From Kangiellaceae bacterium (GTDB lineage: Bacteria > Pseudomonadota > Gammaproteobacteria > Enterobacterales > Kangiellaceae), in the NCBI GenBank assembly GCA_030148365.1, contig JASBTO010000198.1:1-19990 (forward strand): 19,990 bases of DNA. The letters run 5' to 3'. Below, piece by piece: positions 8,104-16,237 of the stretch. The position numbers and the translations under genes were made by a program. Below the pieces are notes generated by a model that searched no databases, was not told where the DNA came from, and saw only the letters and a list, made by a program, of their open reading frames with translations. The stretch's first letter is position 1, and every line of letters starts with the position of its first letter.

Positions 8104-8403
8104 TTACCGGTTGGCGGCTTCGGGGAACCAGTGCTGCACACCGTTCACTTCAGCCAGACGCGCAATTTTGTCGCCGGGGGACTCAAATTGCAACCGGCAG
8201 TTGGCCGCACGGGCTTCCGACATCAGGGTAATCAGCGTGGCCAGACCCGCGGTATCGATATCGTCAACTCCTGACAGTTCCAGGGTGACTTCCTGCTCCT
8301 GTCGGATTAACCGAAGCAGTGGCTTCCAGAATTTGGGGACCGATTGCGCGTCAAGGGGCCCTCGCAATGCCCAGAGATGATTTTGTCTTTGCTCAAGATT
8401 CAC
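8104..8403 (-). CDS. mlaB: MlaB, STAS-domain subunit of the Mla phospholipid transporter
   Basis: A 99-residue STAS-domain protein counted from GTG 8403. The frame is open further upstream to an ATG at 8487, but that would overlap mlaC by 95 bases. The GTG has GGAG six bases before it and leaves only an 11-base overlap with the end of mlaC, so it is preferred. MlaB sits on the cytoplasmic side, binds the ATPase MlaF and stabilises the MlaFEDB complex. The conserved loop DDIDTAGLATL is present; Thr51 matches the Thr important in E. coli MlaB. Confidence 0.9.
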   Translation of the reverse strand: MNLEQRQNHLWALRGPLDAQSVPKFWKPLLRLIRQEQEVTLELSGVDDIDTAGLATLITLMSEARAANCRLQFESPGDKIARLAEVNGVQHWFPEAANR

Positions 8404-9013
8404 CGCTATCTCCAAAGACCTGCGCGTTGCGTTTCGCGAGGGTCGCAATGACTGATTCAATACCGTGCTCGGCCACGGCCCGGGCATAACGTTTCTGGTT
8501 GTTGACGACCAAACTGGCGCCGTCGATTAATATATCGACAATTTCCCAGTCATCCTGACTGCGTTTGAGTCGATAATCCATGCGTACAGTCTGCTTGTTG
8601 TCGCGATTTCTCAGGCGGGTGCTGACCAAACGGGTATCGTCGTCAGCGTCATAAGGCGTCTCCAGCATTTCCATTTCATCGTTTTCGAAGTCGCGGATAA
8701 AGTCAGCATAGAAACGGATCAGATATTGACGAAACTCTTGCGTAAAGAGTTTCCGCTGGGCATGGGAGGCGGATCGCCAGTGGCGACCCAGGACCTTGCG
8801 CGCGATGCTGCGGGTGGCCAGTCGGGGTAATACCACTTCCTCAACGATTCGACAGGCTACCAGTTCGGCATCCTTGCCGGCTTCGACCTTGCCGAGGCGC
8901 TCCAGCACCTCGTGGTTGGTTGCCGCCACGACGTCAATCGCTTCTCTGGCTTGAACGGCTGAAAGGTCTACGAACAGCATCAGGCTGACACTCAGGGTAA
9001 TCAGTCTGATCAT
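8393..9013 (-). CDS. mlaC: MlaC, periplasmic phospholipid carrier
   Basis: A 206-residue soluble periplasmic protein that carries phospholipids between the outer-membrane MlaA-porin complex and the inner-membrane MlaFEDB complex. A signal peptide covers about residues 1-22 (ending VQA). The mature part has the family pattern, including ATRSIARKVLGRHWR, QRKLFTQEFRQYLIRFYADF, and the closing DWEIVDILIDGASLVVNNQKRY-type segment. A GGTGG lies 4 bases upstream of the ATG. It starts 25 bases after mlaD and its end overlaps mlaB. No mlaA is in the window. Confidence 0.95.
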   Translation of the reverse strand: MIRLITLSVSLMLFVDLSAVQAREAIDVVAATNHEVLERLGKVEAGKDAELVACRIVEEVVLPRLATRSIARKVLGRHWRSASHAQRKLFTQEFRQYLIRFYADFIRDFENDEMEMLETPYDADDDTRLVSTRLRNRDNKQTVRMDYRLKRSQDDWEIVDILIDGASLVVNNQKRYARAVAEHGIESVIATLAKRNAQVFGDSGES

Positions 9014-9038
9014 ACTCCCACCTATGGTTGCTCCGATC

Positions 9039-9503
9039 TCAATTGTTACCGGAGGGTCTGTTAAAGAGGAACTGACCGATCAGATCCTCAAGCACCAACG
9101 CCGATTGCGTATCTTCTATCTCGTCACCATCTTCAAGGATGACTTCGTCGCCACCGGGCGTCAGTGAAATAAATTGTTCTCCCAGCAGTCCGGACGTCTG
9201 GATGGCTGCCGAGGACTCTGACGAAAACTGGTCGTATTCTGCGGCTATTGCCATGTAGACCACCGGTGTCAGCGAGCGGTTATCCAACTCAATGTTGCTG
9301 ACCCGGCCAACTACGACGCCGCCCACTTTTACCGGCGACCTCACTTTAAGACCACCGATATTGGTAAAGTTCGCAATCAGCGTATAAGTATCCTGTCTTG
9401 CAAACTCCTGAAAATTACTGACTTTATAACCCAGCATTACCAAAGCGGCAAATCCTGCCAACATGAACAAACCTACCAGTATCTGACTGCCTGAACTACG
9501 CAT
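9039..9503 (-). CDS. mlaD: MlaD, MCE-domain lipid-transport protein
   Basis: A 154-residue inner-membrane protein with one N-terminal helix (about residues 8-28) and one periplasmic MCE domain (about 40-118), with the signature NIGGLKVRSPVKVGGVVVGRV and the later SGLLGEQFISLTPG. MlaD forms a hexameric ring that passes lipids between MlaE and MlaC. Its start codon overlaps the mlaE stop by one base (TAATG), indicating translational coupling. Confidence 0.96.
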   Translation of the reverse strand: MRSSGSQILVGLFMLAGFAALVMLGYKVSNFQEFARQDTYTLIANFTNIGGLKVRSPVKVGGVVVGRVSNIELDNRSLTPVVYMAIAAEYDQFSSESSAAIQTSGLLGEQFISLTPGGDEVILEDGDEIEDTQSALVLEDLIGQFLFNRPSGNN

Positions 9504-10285
9504 TAATTCAATTCTCCGAACATTAGTGCCGTCAATATAAAATCGAGACCGAGTACCGCAAGGGAACTGTGTACTACCGTCTGGGTAGTTGAACGGCTGA
9601 TGCCTTCGGATGTCGGCAAGGTATCGTAACCCCGGAATACCGCAATCCAGGTAACCACAAAACCGAACACCAGACTCTTCACCACACCGTTGAGGATATC
9701 TTTCTGGAAATCGACACTGTCCTGCATGCCGGACCAGAAGCTGCCGCCATCGACCCCGAGCCAGCTGACGCCCACCAAATAGGCGCCGATGATGCCGACT
9801 GCCGTAAAAATGGCGGCCAGCAGCGGCATGGAAATGAAGCCCGCCCAGAATCTTGGCGTGACGATGCGCCGTAGCGGGTCGACGGCCATCAATTCCATCC
9901 CGGCCAGTTGCTCGGTCGCCTTCATGAGCCCGATTTCGGCTGTCAGCGAAGAGCCGGCCCGGCCGGCAAACAGCAATGCCGATACCACCGGCCCCAGTTC
10001 GCGCACCAGACTCAGGGCGACAAAAGGTCCAAGGGCGGCTTCGGCGCCAAAGCGCACCAGATTGGTGTAACCCTGCAAGCCGAGCACCATACCGATGAAG
10101 AATCCGGCGACGACAATGATGACCAGGGACTTCACCCCGACTGAAAAAATCTGCAGACTGATCCGGGCCAGGTCCCGCCAGCCGGGTATCAGCAACAGCG
10201 AACGTATCAGCAGATGACCGGAGCGGCCGAGGGTTGCCAGAAATGTCAGTGTGCCGGCGCCGAGTCGGGCGATTGCGTCATTCAT
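9503..10285 (-). CDS. mlaE: MlaE, permease of the Mla phospholipid ABC transporter
   Basis: A 260-residue integral membrane protein of the MlaE/YrbE permease family, the same length as in E. coli. It has an N-terminal amphipathic part and several membrane helices. Family motifs include FFIGMVLGLQGY, ELGPVVSALLFAGRAGSSL, and TEQLAGMELMAVDPLRR. It pairs with the ATPase MlaF and the MCE protein MlaD. Its start lies inside the mlaF end (8-base overlap). Confidence 0.97.
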   Translation of the reverse strand: MNDAIARLGAGTLTFLATLGRSGHLLIRSLLLIPGWRDLARISLQIFSVGVKSLVIIVVAGFFIGMVLGLQGYTNLVRFGAEAALGPFVALSLVRELGPVVSALLFAGRAGSSLTAEIGLMKATEQLAGMELMAVDPLRRIVTPRFWAGFISMPLLAAIFTAVGIIGAYLVGVSWLGVDGGSFWSGMQDSVDFQKDILNGVVKSLVFGFVVTWIAVFRGYDTLPTSEGISRSTTQTVVHSSLAVLGLDFILTALMFGELN

Positions 10286-11114
10286 GACTGTCAGCCCCCA
10301 TCAAATCCTGTTCGAAATCCGGAGCGGGATAGTGAAACGGCACCGGGCCATCAGGCAGTCCCTGCATGAACTGGGACACGCGGGGCGTTTGATCCGCCCG
10401 CATTTGCTCCGGCGTCCCCTGACCGATGACCTTGCCGCCCGCAAAGACATAAATATAATCGGCAATGGAACTGACTTCCTGGACATCGTGGGTGACCACA
10501 ACCGACGTCAATCCGAGGGTCTCGTTAAGGCTTTTGACCAGCCGGACAACCACTCCCATGGAAATCGGATCCTGCCCGGCAAAGGGCTCGTCATACATGA
10601 TGATTTCCGGATCCAGAGCGATGGCCCGGGCGAGTGCCGCGCGGCGCGACATGCCCCCGGACAGCTCGGCCGGCATCAGGTTCCGGGCGCCTCGCAAACC
10701 GACGGCCTCAAGCTTCATGAGCACAATATTGCGGATGACAGCTTCCGGGAGCGATGTATTTTCGCGCAGCGGAAAAGCCACATTGTCGTAGACTGACATG
10801 TCGGTAAAAAGCGCCCCGCTCTGGAACAAGACTCCCATCTTGCGGCGGACCCGGTAAAGGGCGCTGCGGCCCAGCTCCGGAATATTTTCGCCGTCGAAGT
10901 GAATTGCCCCGGCGGACGGGATCAATTGACCGCCGATCAGTCTCAGCAAGGTTGTCTTGCCGGTACCTGACGGTCCCATGATCGCTGTAATTTTGCCCCG
11001 CGGAATATCGAGACTGATGCCATTGAAGATGGCCCGCTCGCCCCGATGGAAATGCATGTCCTCAATGCGGACATGACTGTCGCCTTCGTCCCGGGTTGCC
11101 TTGTTCCCCTGCAA
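10278..11114 (-). CDS. mlaF: MlaF, ATPase of the Mla phospholipid ABC transporter
   Basis: A 278-residue ABC ATPase that powers lipid movement at the inner membrane. Walker A is GPSGTGKTT (residues 47-55), the Q-loop Gln98 is in VLFQSGALF, the signature is LSGGMSRR (151-158), Walker B is IIMYDEPFAG (171-180) and the switch His209 is in VVVTHD. The start is TTG 11114: AGGA lies six bases upstream, an in-frame stop lies four codons further up, and the first internal ATG (residue 20) would remove the first strand of the ATPase fold. It is the first recognised gene of the mla-ibaG-murA operon. Confidence 0.96.
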   Translation of the reverse strand: MQGNKATRDEGDSHVRIEDMHFHRGERAIFNGISLDIPRGKITAIMGPSGTGKTTLLRLIGGQLIPSAGAIHFDGENIPELGRSALYRVRRKMGVLFQSGALFTDMSVYDNVAFPLRENTSLPEAVIRNIVLMKLEAVGLRGARNLMPAELSGGMSRRAALARAIALDPEIIMYDEPFAGQDPISMGVVVRLVKSLNETLGLTSVVVTHDVQEVSSIADYIYVFAGGKVIGQGTPEQMRADQTPRVSQFMQGLPDGPVPFHYPAPDFEQDLMGADSHE

Positions 11115-11484
11115 AACCGATCCTTATTTTCTGGCTGGCTATTTTCAAAAGCGGCTATTGTACATCAAAATAGCGTGAATACAGGCTTTTTATAGCCCCG
11201 TCGGGCGTCATGACAAAGGCCGCGGGAATGTTTACAATGAGCCACGCTCTGGCGGCGCCGGATACGCCTTGAAACAGTTTATTGGTTGCACTGGCGTAGC
11301 TCGTCACCCATATTGTGACTTTTGGCGGGTCTGCCTGGCTTGATTGTGAGCAGCTTCCGGGAATTCGGACATCGCTCACCGGGTGTTTCCCGGCTAACGC
11401 GCCTGGTCGCATGATGAATGATGAGGTACATCCGGCAGTCACTTTTACTCCCACAAGACACGTTGATATCAATAAGATCGATTG
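11115..11484. other. Divergent spacer between mlaF and yrbG
   Basis: About 370 bases without a confidently called gene. It must hold the start signals for both divergent operons. On the minus strand a TACAAT (11163 down to about 11158) could be a -10 box for mlaF, but no good -35 box is seen at normal spacing. Near the yrbG start a perfect 10-base palindrome TTGATATCAA lies at 11463-11472 and may be an operator. A weak minus-strand reading frame is listed separately. I see no tRNA-like or terminator-like structure. Confidence 0.6.
11155..11442 (-). CDS. Doubtful small ORF upstream of mlaF
   Basis: A minus-strand frame of 95 codons from GTG 11442, with GGGAG five bases upstream, ends 40 bases before mlaF. 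The C-terminal stretch NIPAAFVMTPDGAIKSLY faintly recalls the cis-Pro and final strand region of thioredoxin-like folds. Against it: many codons rare elsewhere in this window (TCA, ATA, AGA, CGA), no recognisable N-terminal half and no known gene at this place in related clusters. It may be chance or a decayed remnant. Confidence 0.15.
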   Translation of the reverse strand: MTAGCTSSFIMRPGALAGKHPVSDVRIPGSCSQSSQADPPKVTIWVTSYASATNKLFQGVSGAARAWLIVNIPAAFVMTPDGAIKSLYSRYFDVQ

Positions 11485-12453
11485 ATGCTATTTAATATTG
11501 CCCTGTTGACTGCCGGAATCGCCCTGCTGGTCTGGAGCGCTGATCGCTTTACGGAAGGCGCAGCGGCCATTGCCAGCAATCTTGGCGTTTCCCGCCTGGT
11601 GGTCGGCCTGACAATTGTCGCAATCGGTTCATCCGCCCCGGAAATACTGGTCTCGGTGATGGCGTCCCTGCGAGGCAATCACGAGCTTGCCGTAGGCAAT
11701 GCGCTCGGCTCGAATATTGCGAACGTCGGCATGGTGCTGGGCATTACCGCCCTTGTGCGGCCGTTAGTGGTCGATTCCGGTACCCTGCGCCGGGAAATTC
11801 CCATCTTGCTCGGTGTCATGGCACTTGCCGGTCTTCTGCTCTGGGATCTGAAACTGGGCCTGCTGGACGGCACCGCCCTGCTGCTGGGACTGGTCATCTA
11901 TATCTTCTGGCTTATCATGCTCGGCACCCGCAGCCGCGTGAACCAGGATTTGATGCTCCAGGAGATAGTCGAGGAACTGCCCGATGCCATGAGTACCGGC
12001 AAGGCCGTTTTCTGGACGCTTGTCGGCGGCACCCTGCTGATCTTCAGCTCCGACATCATGGTCGACGGGGCGACGGGTATTGCCCGCCATTTCGGGGTCA
12101 GTGATCTGATTATCGGACTGACCGTCGTGGCCATCGGTACCAGTCTGCCGGAACTGGCCGCCTCGGTAGCGGGGGTACTCAAAAACGAACACGAAATCGC
12201 CATCGGCAACGTCATCGGCTCCAACATTTTCAATCTGCTCGCGGTCATGGGTCTGCCTGGCGTACTCGGCGGCGTGGTGTTGGGTGAGTCGGTGCTAAGC
12301 CGGGACTATCTGCTGATGTTGGGCCTGGCTGTGGCCATGACCGCCCTGGCTTACCGGCGCAACGGTCCGGGCAAGATAAACCGCATCGAAGGCGCCATGC
12401 TGTTGATGGTGTTTATCGGCTACCAGTACTATCTGTATTATGGGGGTGCCTGA
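11485..12453 (+). CDS. yrbG: CaCA-family calcium/sodium (cation) antiporter, YrbG-like
   Basis: A 322-residue membrane protein from ATG 11485; a TTG one codon upstream is possible but less likely. Two inverted homologous halves each carry the alpha-repeat motif: GSSAPEILVSVMASLRGNHE followed by AVGNALGSNIANVG in the first half, and GTSLPELAASVAGVLKNEHE followed by AIGNVIGSNIFNLL in the second. About ten membrane helices are visible. The family exchanges cations such as calcium for sodium or protons across the inner membrane; the physiological substrate of YrbG is not settled. It heads the kds-lpt strand, divergent from mlaF, exactly as in E. coli. Start-region signals are weak (AAGA about 9 bases upstream). 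Confidence 0.93.
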   Translation: MLFNIALLTAGIALLVWSADRFTEGAAAIASNLGVSRLVVGLTIVAIGSSAPEILVSVMASLRGNHELAVGNALGSNIANVGMVLGITALVRPLVVDSGTLRREIPILLGVMALAGLLLWDLKLGLLDGTALLLGLVIYIFWLIMLGTRSRVNQDLMLQEIVEELPDAMSTGKAVFWTLVGGTLLIFSSDIMVDGATGIARHFGVSDLIIGLTVVAIGTSLPELAASVAGVLKNEHEIAIGNVIGSNIFNLLAVMGLPGVLGGVVLGESVLSRDYLLMLGLAVAMTALAYRRNGPGKINRIEGAMLLMVFIGYQYYLYYGGA

Positions 12454-12469
12454 GACAGCCGGTCTCGGG

Positions 12470-12475
12470 TACACT
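12470..12475 (+). promoter_or_regulatory. Possible -10 box for the kdsD-lpt genes
   Basis: TACACT in the context GGGTACACTCCGCG lies 17 bases after the yrbG stop and 83 bases before kdsD. The sequence resembles common gammaproteobacterial -10 regions, but no convincing -35 box precedes it, so confidence is low. The 105-bp spacer between yrbG and kdsD would otherwise be unexplained. Confidence 0.25.
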
Positions 12476-12558
12476 CCGCGAACAGTGAGGCACCGGGTAC
12501 GTGAAACTGCGGACCTGCATGACACCCGACACCGGCAAAGAGGCATGAGCAACTCCTG

Positions 12559-13521
12559 ATGGATTTTCAATCCCTGGCCAAAGCAGTAATCCGTACCGAG
12601 GCTGACGCCATCGAAGCGCTGATGGCGCAGATCGACGACAATTTTTCCCGGGCCTGCCAAATCCTGCTCGACTGCCGGGGCCGTATCGTCGTGCTCGGTA
12701 TGGGCAAATCCGGCCATATCGGCGGCAAGATCGCCGCGACCCTGGCCAGCACTGGCAGCCCGGCATTTTTTGTTCACCCCGCGGAAGCCGGACATGGCGA
12801 TCTCGGCATGATTACCCGGGAGGATGTGGTCATCGCCTTGTCCAACTCCGGCGAAACCCACGAAGTGACCTCCCTGCTGCCGGTGATCAAGCGTCTGGGC
12901 GTCAAACTGGTGTCCCTGACCGGCAAGCCGGAATCCACCCTGGCGAAAGCCAGTGATGTTCATCTTCATATCAAGGTCGACAAGGAAGCCTGCCCCCTGA
13001 ATCTGGCGCCGACGGCCTCCACCACCGCGACCCTGGTCATGGGCGACGCCCTAGCAATCGCCTTGCTCGACGCCCGCGGATTTACCGCCGACGACTTCGC
13101 CCTGTCCCATCCCGGCGGCAGCCTGGGTCGCAAGCTGTTGCTGCACGTCAGGGACTTGATGCACGACGGCGACAAATTACCCCGGGTCGCTTCCGGAACC
13201 GCCATTCGCGACGCCGTCCTGGAAATGACCGCCAAACGACTGGGCATGACCACCATCGTGGCTCCCGACGGACGGCTGGCGGGAATTTTTACCGATGGCG
13301 ATCTTCGCCGCAGTCTGGATGCCGGTGTCAACTTCCAGAAGGATCCGGTCGACAAGGTGATGACCGCCCGGTGCACCACCGTAGGGCCGGAAATGCTGGC
13401 CGCCGAGGCCGTCAACCTGATGGAAACCCGGGCCATTAATGCCCTGGTTGTCGTGGACGAAAATGACGCGCCGATCGGCGCACTCAACATGCACGATCTG
13501 CTGCGCGCGGGAGTTGTCTGA
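12559..13521 (+). CDS. kdsD: Arabinose-5-phosphate isomerase KdsD
   Basis: Converts ribulose 5-phosphate to arabinose 5-phosphate, the first step toward KDO for lipopolysaccharide. The 320-residue protein (E. coli 328) has an N-terminal SIS sugar-isomerase domain (about 1-195), with GMGKSGHIGGK (residues 47-57), HPAEAGHGDLG (73-83), SNSGET (95-100) and LSHPGGSLG with His184. Two CBS domains follow (about 205-262 and 270-320). The start is ATG 12559; another ATG at 12545 is out of frame. No strong Shine-Dalgarno sequence is present. The stop overlaps the kdsC start by one base. Confidence 0.96.
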   Translation: MDFQSLAKAVIRTEADAIEALMAQIDDNFSRACQILLDCRGRIVVLGMGKSGHIGGKIAATLASTGSPAFFVHPAEAGHGDLGMITREDVVIALSNSGETHEVTSLLPVIKRLGVKLVSLTGKPESTLAKASDVHLHIKVDKEACPLNLAPTASTTATLVMGDALAIALLDARGFTADDFALSHPGGSLGRKLLLHVRDLMHDGDKLPRVASGTAIRDAVLEMTAKRLGMTTIVAPDGRLAGIFTDGDLRRSLDAGVNFQKDPVDKVMTARCTTVGPEMLAAEAVNLMETRAINALVVVDENDAPIGALNMHDLLRAGVV

Positions 13522-14063
13522 TGAGCAGACCAGAGCCGAATCAGGAATTGCTCGACCGGGCCCGGGATATCCGGCTATTGATCTGTGATGTCGACGGTGT
13601 GCTCAGCGACGGCAAGGTTATCCTCGGCAGCGAGGGCGAAGAATTCAAGACCTTCAACATCAAGGACGGCCTCGGCATCAAGGCGTTGCTGCAAAACGGT
13701 ATCCAGGTCGCCATCATTACCGGCCGCGACTCACCCATTGTCGATAACCGGGCGCGGGAACTGGGTATTACCCATGTCTTTCAGGGACAACAGGACAAGG
13801 TCTCCGCGCTGCGCAAGTTACAGGAATTATTGACTCTCGAAGCCCGCAACATCGCCCACATCGGTGATGACTTGCCGGACCTGACCCTGTTCCCTCTTGT
13901 CGGCCTGACCGCCACGGTCGCCGACGGCCACTGGCTGTTGCGGGAGCGCGCCCACTGGACATCACGAAACAAGGGCGGTGACGGCGCCGTCCGGGAACTG
14001 GCCGAGCTGCTGCTTGAAAGCCAGGGTCACCTGCAAGACTTCCTGGATCGTTTCAGGCCATGA
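13521..14063 (+). CDS. kdsC: 3-deoxy-D-manno-octulosonate 8-phosphate phosphatase KdsC
   Basis: Removes the phosphate from KDO 8-phosphate to give KDO. The 180-residue HAD-family enzyme lacks a large cap domain, as usual for KdsC, which works as a tetramer. Motif I is CDVDGVLSDG with Asp23 (nucleophile) and Asp25; motif II is IITGRDS; the acidic motif IV is GDDLPDL. The C-terminal helix carries the family's NKGGDGAVRELAELLL pattern. It is coupled to kdsD by TGATG and to lptC by an ATGA overlap. KdsA and KdsB are not in the window. Confidence 0.97.
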   Translation: MSRPEPNQELLDRARDIRLLICDVDGVLSDGKVILGSEGEEFKTFNIKDGLGIKALLQNGIQVAIITGRDSPIVDNRARELGITHVFQGQQDKVSALRKLQELLTLEARNIAHIGDDLPDLTLFPLVGLTATVADGHWLLRERAHWTSRNKGGDGAVRELAELLLESQGHLQDFLDRFRP

Positions 14064-14632
14064 AATTCTGGACCAGCCGGCTGGTACTCTTCCTGCTGTT
14101 GCCACTGGCGCTGGTTGCGGCGTTTTACTTTGATGCATGGCGTAACCCCTCCGCGCCTCCCGAAGAGTTTGTCGAGGTGGAAAAATACCCGGATTATTTT
14201 ATGGAGCAGGTGCATGCCCGCACCTTTTCCAAAACCGGAAGTCTCGACCGGGAATTACGCGCGGATCGTTTCGACAACTTCAGCGCCACCGGCCAGGGAC
14301 AGATGCTCTCACCCCATGTGGTCATCCGGACCGACACCGGGCCGCCCTGGCAAATTCGCGCCGAACAGGCGATCACCCATGACAACGGCAACCTGATTGA
14401 ACTTCGACGCTCGGTCAGAGCCGAACGGGAAGCCGGCCCTGAAACCACCCCGGTGGCCATGACCACCGAAGCGCTGGATCTCGATACCCTGACCGATATC
14501 GCGACCAGCGATCTGCGGGTCGACATCGAGACCGGCAGATCACGGATTTCCGGTACGGGCATGAAAGCGGAACTCGGCCCCCAGCACTTGCTACTGTTTG
14601 CCGACGTCAAGGCCCGGGCAATCACAGAATGA
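14060..14632 (+). CDS. lptC: LptC, inner-membrane LPS export protein
   Basis: A 190-residue bitopic protein with one N-terminal membrane helix (about residues 7-23) and a periplasmic beta-jellyroll domain. It takes LPS from the LptB2FG transporter and passes it to LptA. The family pattern includes PDYFMEQVHARTFSKTG near residue 40 and a late VDIETGRSRISGTGM segment. Sequence conservation in LptC is low, so the call rests on pattern, length (E. coli 191) and its place between kdsC and lptA. The start overlaps the kdsC stop (ATGA). Confidence 0.93.
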   Translation: MKFWTSRLVLFLLLPLALVAAFYFDAWRNPSAPPEEFVEVEKYPDYFMEQVHARTFSKTGSLDRELRADRFDNFSATGQGQMLSPHVVIRTDTGPPWQIRAEQAITHDNGNLIELRRSVRAEREAGPETTPVAMTTEALDLDTLTDIATSDLRVDIETGRSRISGTGMKAELGPQHLLLFADVKARAITE

Positions 14633-14648
14633 ACGAGATAGGTCCGCC

Positions 14649-15374
14649 ATGAACCTGAGACCCCTGCACACCGCCGCCTTGATGTTGCTGCTTGCCGGCA
14701 TACCAGTCCTGCCCGCCCTGTCCGCCGATCGGGGTGCCAGCGATTTGAGCTCCGACAGCTCGGAACATGATCTGGCCCGCGGCATCCATATTTTCAATGG
14801 CAACGTCAGTTACCGTGATGCCACTCTGGCACTGGAAGGCGACCGCCTGGAGCAGTACCAGAGAGACAAGCATCCGGAGGAAAAGCTCATCGCCACCGGC
14901 ACGCCCGCCACCGTCAGACACCAGGATCCCCTGACCCGGCTGGTCAGCGTCACCCGGGCGCCGCGGATTGAAGTCTATCCGGACCGGGGCTATTTCGTCG
15001 CCACGAGTCAGGTAGAGATGACCCGGGTCAACCCGGAGACCGGCGAAAGCAGCCGCATTCAGGGTAACCGGCTCGAAGTCTTCCAGTCGCAAAACCGGCT
15101 GTCCCGCTTCAAGGCCCAGGGGAATCCGGCCCGGTTCTGGCACGACACCAAAAAACCCGGAGACACGCCCGTCGCCGCCCGGGCCGAGCAAATCGACTAT
15201 GAAGCACAGGCCGATGCCCTGCATCTGGCGGGCAATGCCTGGTTTCAGCAGGCCGAGGATGAGATTTCCGCCCAACAAATTGATTATTTTGCCGGTGAGA
15301 AGCGGCTGACCATTCCCAAGGTCGGCGACAAGCGGGTACACATCATTCAACAAAACAAAAAGAAAAATCCCTGA
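14649..15374 (+). CDS. lptA: LptA, periplasmic LPS bridge protein
   Basis: A 241-residue periplasmic protein counted from ATG 14649, which gives a clean signal peptide (about 1-26, ending LSA) and has AGG 6 bases upstream. An upstream in-frame ATG at 14598 would overlap lptC and bury the signal peptide. LptA oligomerises into a beta-jellyroll bridge that carries LPS to the outer membrane. The pattern begins IHIFNGNVSYRDATLALEGD and repeats beta-strand pairs to the end. It is longer than E. coli LptA (185), with extra residues in the middle and a Lys-rich C-terminus. Confidence 0.93.
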   Translation: MNLRPLHTAALMLLLAGIPVLPALSADRGASDLSSDSSEHDLARGIHIFNGNVSYRDATLALEGDRLEQYQRDKHPEEKLIATGTPATVRHQDPLTRLVSVTRAPRIEVYPDRGYFVATSQVEMTRVNPETGESSRIQGNRLEVFQSQNRLSRFKAQGNPARFWHDTKKPGDTPVAARAEQIDYEAQADALHLAGNAWFQQAEDEISAQQIDYFAGEKRLTIPKVGDKRVHIIQQNKKKNP

Positions 15375-15375
15375 T

Positions 15376-16101
15376 ATGAGCAAACTGACTGCCCTCAACC
15401 TCGCCAAGAGCTTCAAGTCCCGCAAGGTCGTCAAGGATGTGTCCCTGGAAGTCTGTCAGGGTCAGATTGTCGGCCTGCTCGGTCCCAATGGCGCAGGCAA
15501 GACTACCTCCTTCTACATGATCGTCGGGTTAATCGCCTCGGATCATGGCAGCATCGAGCTTGATGGCCGTGACATTACCGGAGAGCCGATGCATCAGCGC
15601 GCCCGGTTCGGCCTGGGTTACCTGCCCCAGGAGGCATCCGTATTCCGCAAGCTGACCGTTGAGCAAAACCTGCTGGCAATATTGCAGTTGCGGGAAGATC
15701 TGGACCCGGAAGCCCGTCGTGATCGGCTCGAAAGCCTGCTGGAAGAGTTCCAGATTACCCATATCCGCCGTAGCCAGGGCATGGCCCTGTCCGGTGGCGA
15801 GAGGCGTCGGGTCGAAATTGCGCGGGCACTTGCCACGGACCCGACATTCATCCTTCTCGATGAACCCTTCGCCGGCGTCGACCCCAAATCAGTTATTGAA
15901 ATAAAACGCATCATCCAGCACCTCAAGGCCCGGGGCCTCGGCGTCCTGATCACCGATCACAATGTCCGGGAAACCCTGGATGTCTGCGAGCACGCCTACA
16001 TCGTGGATGACGGGAATATTATTGCCGAAGGTGACAGTCAGGCCATCCTCGGCAATCCTCTGGTCCGCGACCGTTACCTGGGTGAGGAATTTCGCCTGTA
16101 A
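15376..16101 (+). CDS. lptB: LptB, ATPase of the LPS export transporter
   Basis: The cytoplasmic ATPase that drives LPS extraction by LptB2FG. The 241-residue protein (the same length as E. coli LptB) has Walker A GPNGAGKTT (36-44), Q-loop Gln85 in YLPQEASVF, signature LSGGERRR (138-145), Walker B FILLDEP with Glu163, and switch His195 in ITDHNVRET. It begins one base after the lptA stop. No lptF or lptG is nearby, as is usual. No terminator follows it, so some transcription may continue into rpoN. Confidence 0.97.
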   Translation: MSKLTALNLAKSFKSRKVVKDVSLEVCQGQIVGLLGPNGAGKTTSFYMIVGLIASDHGSIELDGRDITGEPMHQRARFGLGYLPQEASVFRKLTVEQNLLAILQLREDLDPEARRDRLESLLEEFQITHIRRSQGMALSGGERRRVEIARALATDPTFILLDEPFAGVDPKSVIEIKRIIQHLKARGLGVLITDHNVRETLDVCEHAYIVDDGNIIAEGDSQAILGNPLVRDRYLGEEFRL

Positions 16102-16114
16102 TCGCCGGTCTTAC

Positions 16115-16143
16115 TTGAAAACGGCCGTCGAATACGCCATAAC
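16115..16143 (+). promoter_or_regulatory. Candidate sigma-70 promoter for rpoN
   Basis: TTGAAA (16115-16120, five of six consensus bases) and CATAAC (16138-16143, four of six) are 17 bases apart, starting 13 bases after the lptB stop. It would give a leader of roughly 105 bases before rpoN. Confidence 0.55.
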
Positions 16144-16217
16144 ATTGGCATAGGGATCCGGTTTTTCATGAACGGGGAAGTTGCATTCAAGCCAGCGCAG
16201 GGAGTAAGTTAGGATCA

Positions 16218-16237
16218 GGGCTCATTGCCATGAGCTC
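16218..16237 (+). promoter_or_regulatory. Hairpin in the rpoN leader
   Basis: GGGCTCAT (16218-16225) pairs with ATGAGCTC (16230-16237) around a TGCC loop, with one G-U pair. It ends 19 bases before the rpoN ATG. The bases between hairpin and start contain no Shine-Dalgarno sequence. It could affect translation, but this is only an inference. Confidence 0.4.

Noticed and set aside
12295..12969. 224-codon minus-strand open frame across yrbG and kdsD
   Set aside because: It spans two well-supported plus-strand genes and their spacer, with no recognisable protein motif.
16141..16160. Possible sigma-54 site (TTGGCATAGGG...) upstream of rpoN
   Set aside because: The GG element is not followed by GC at the required 10-base distance, so the -24/-12 pattern is not met.
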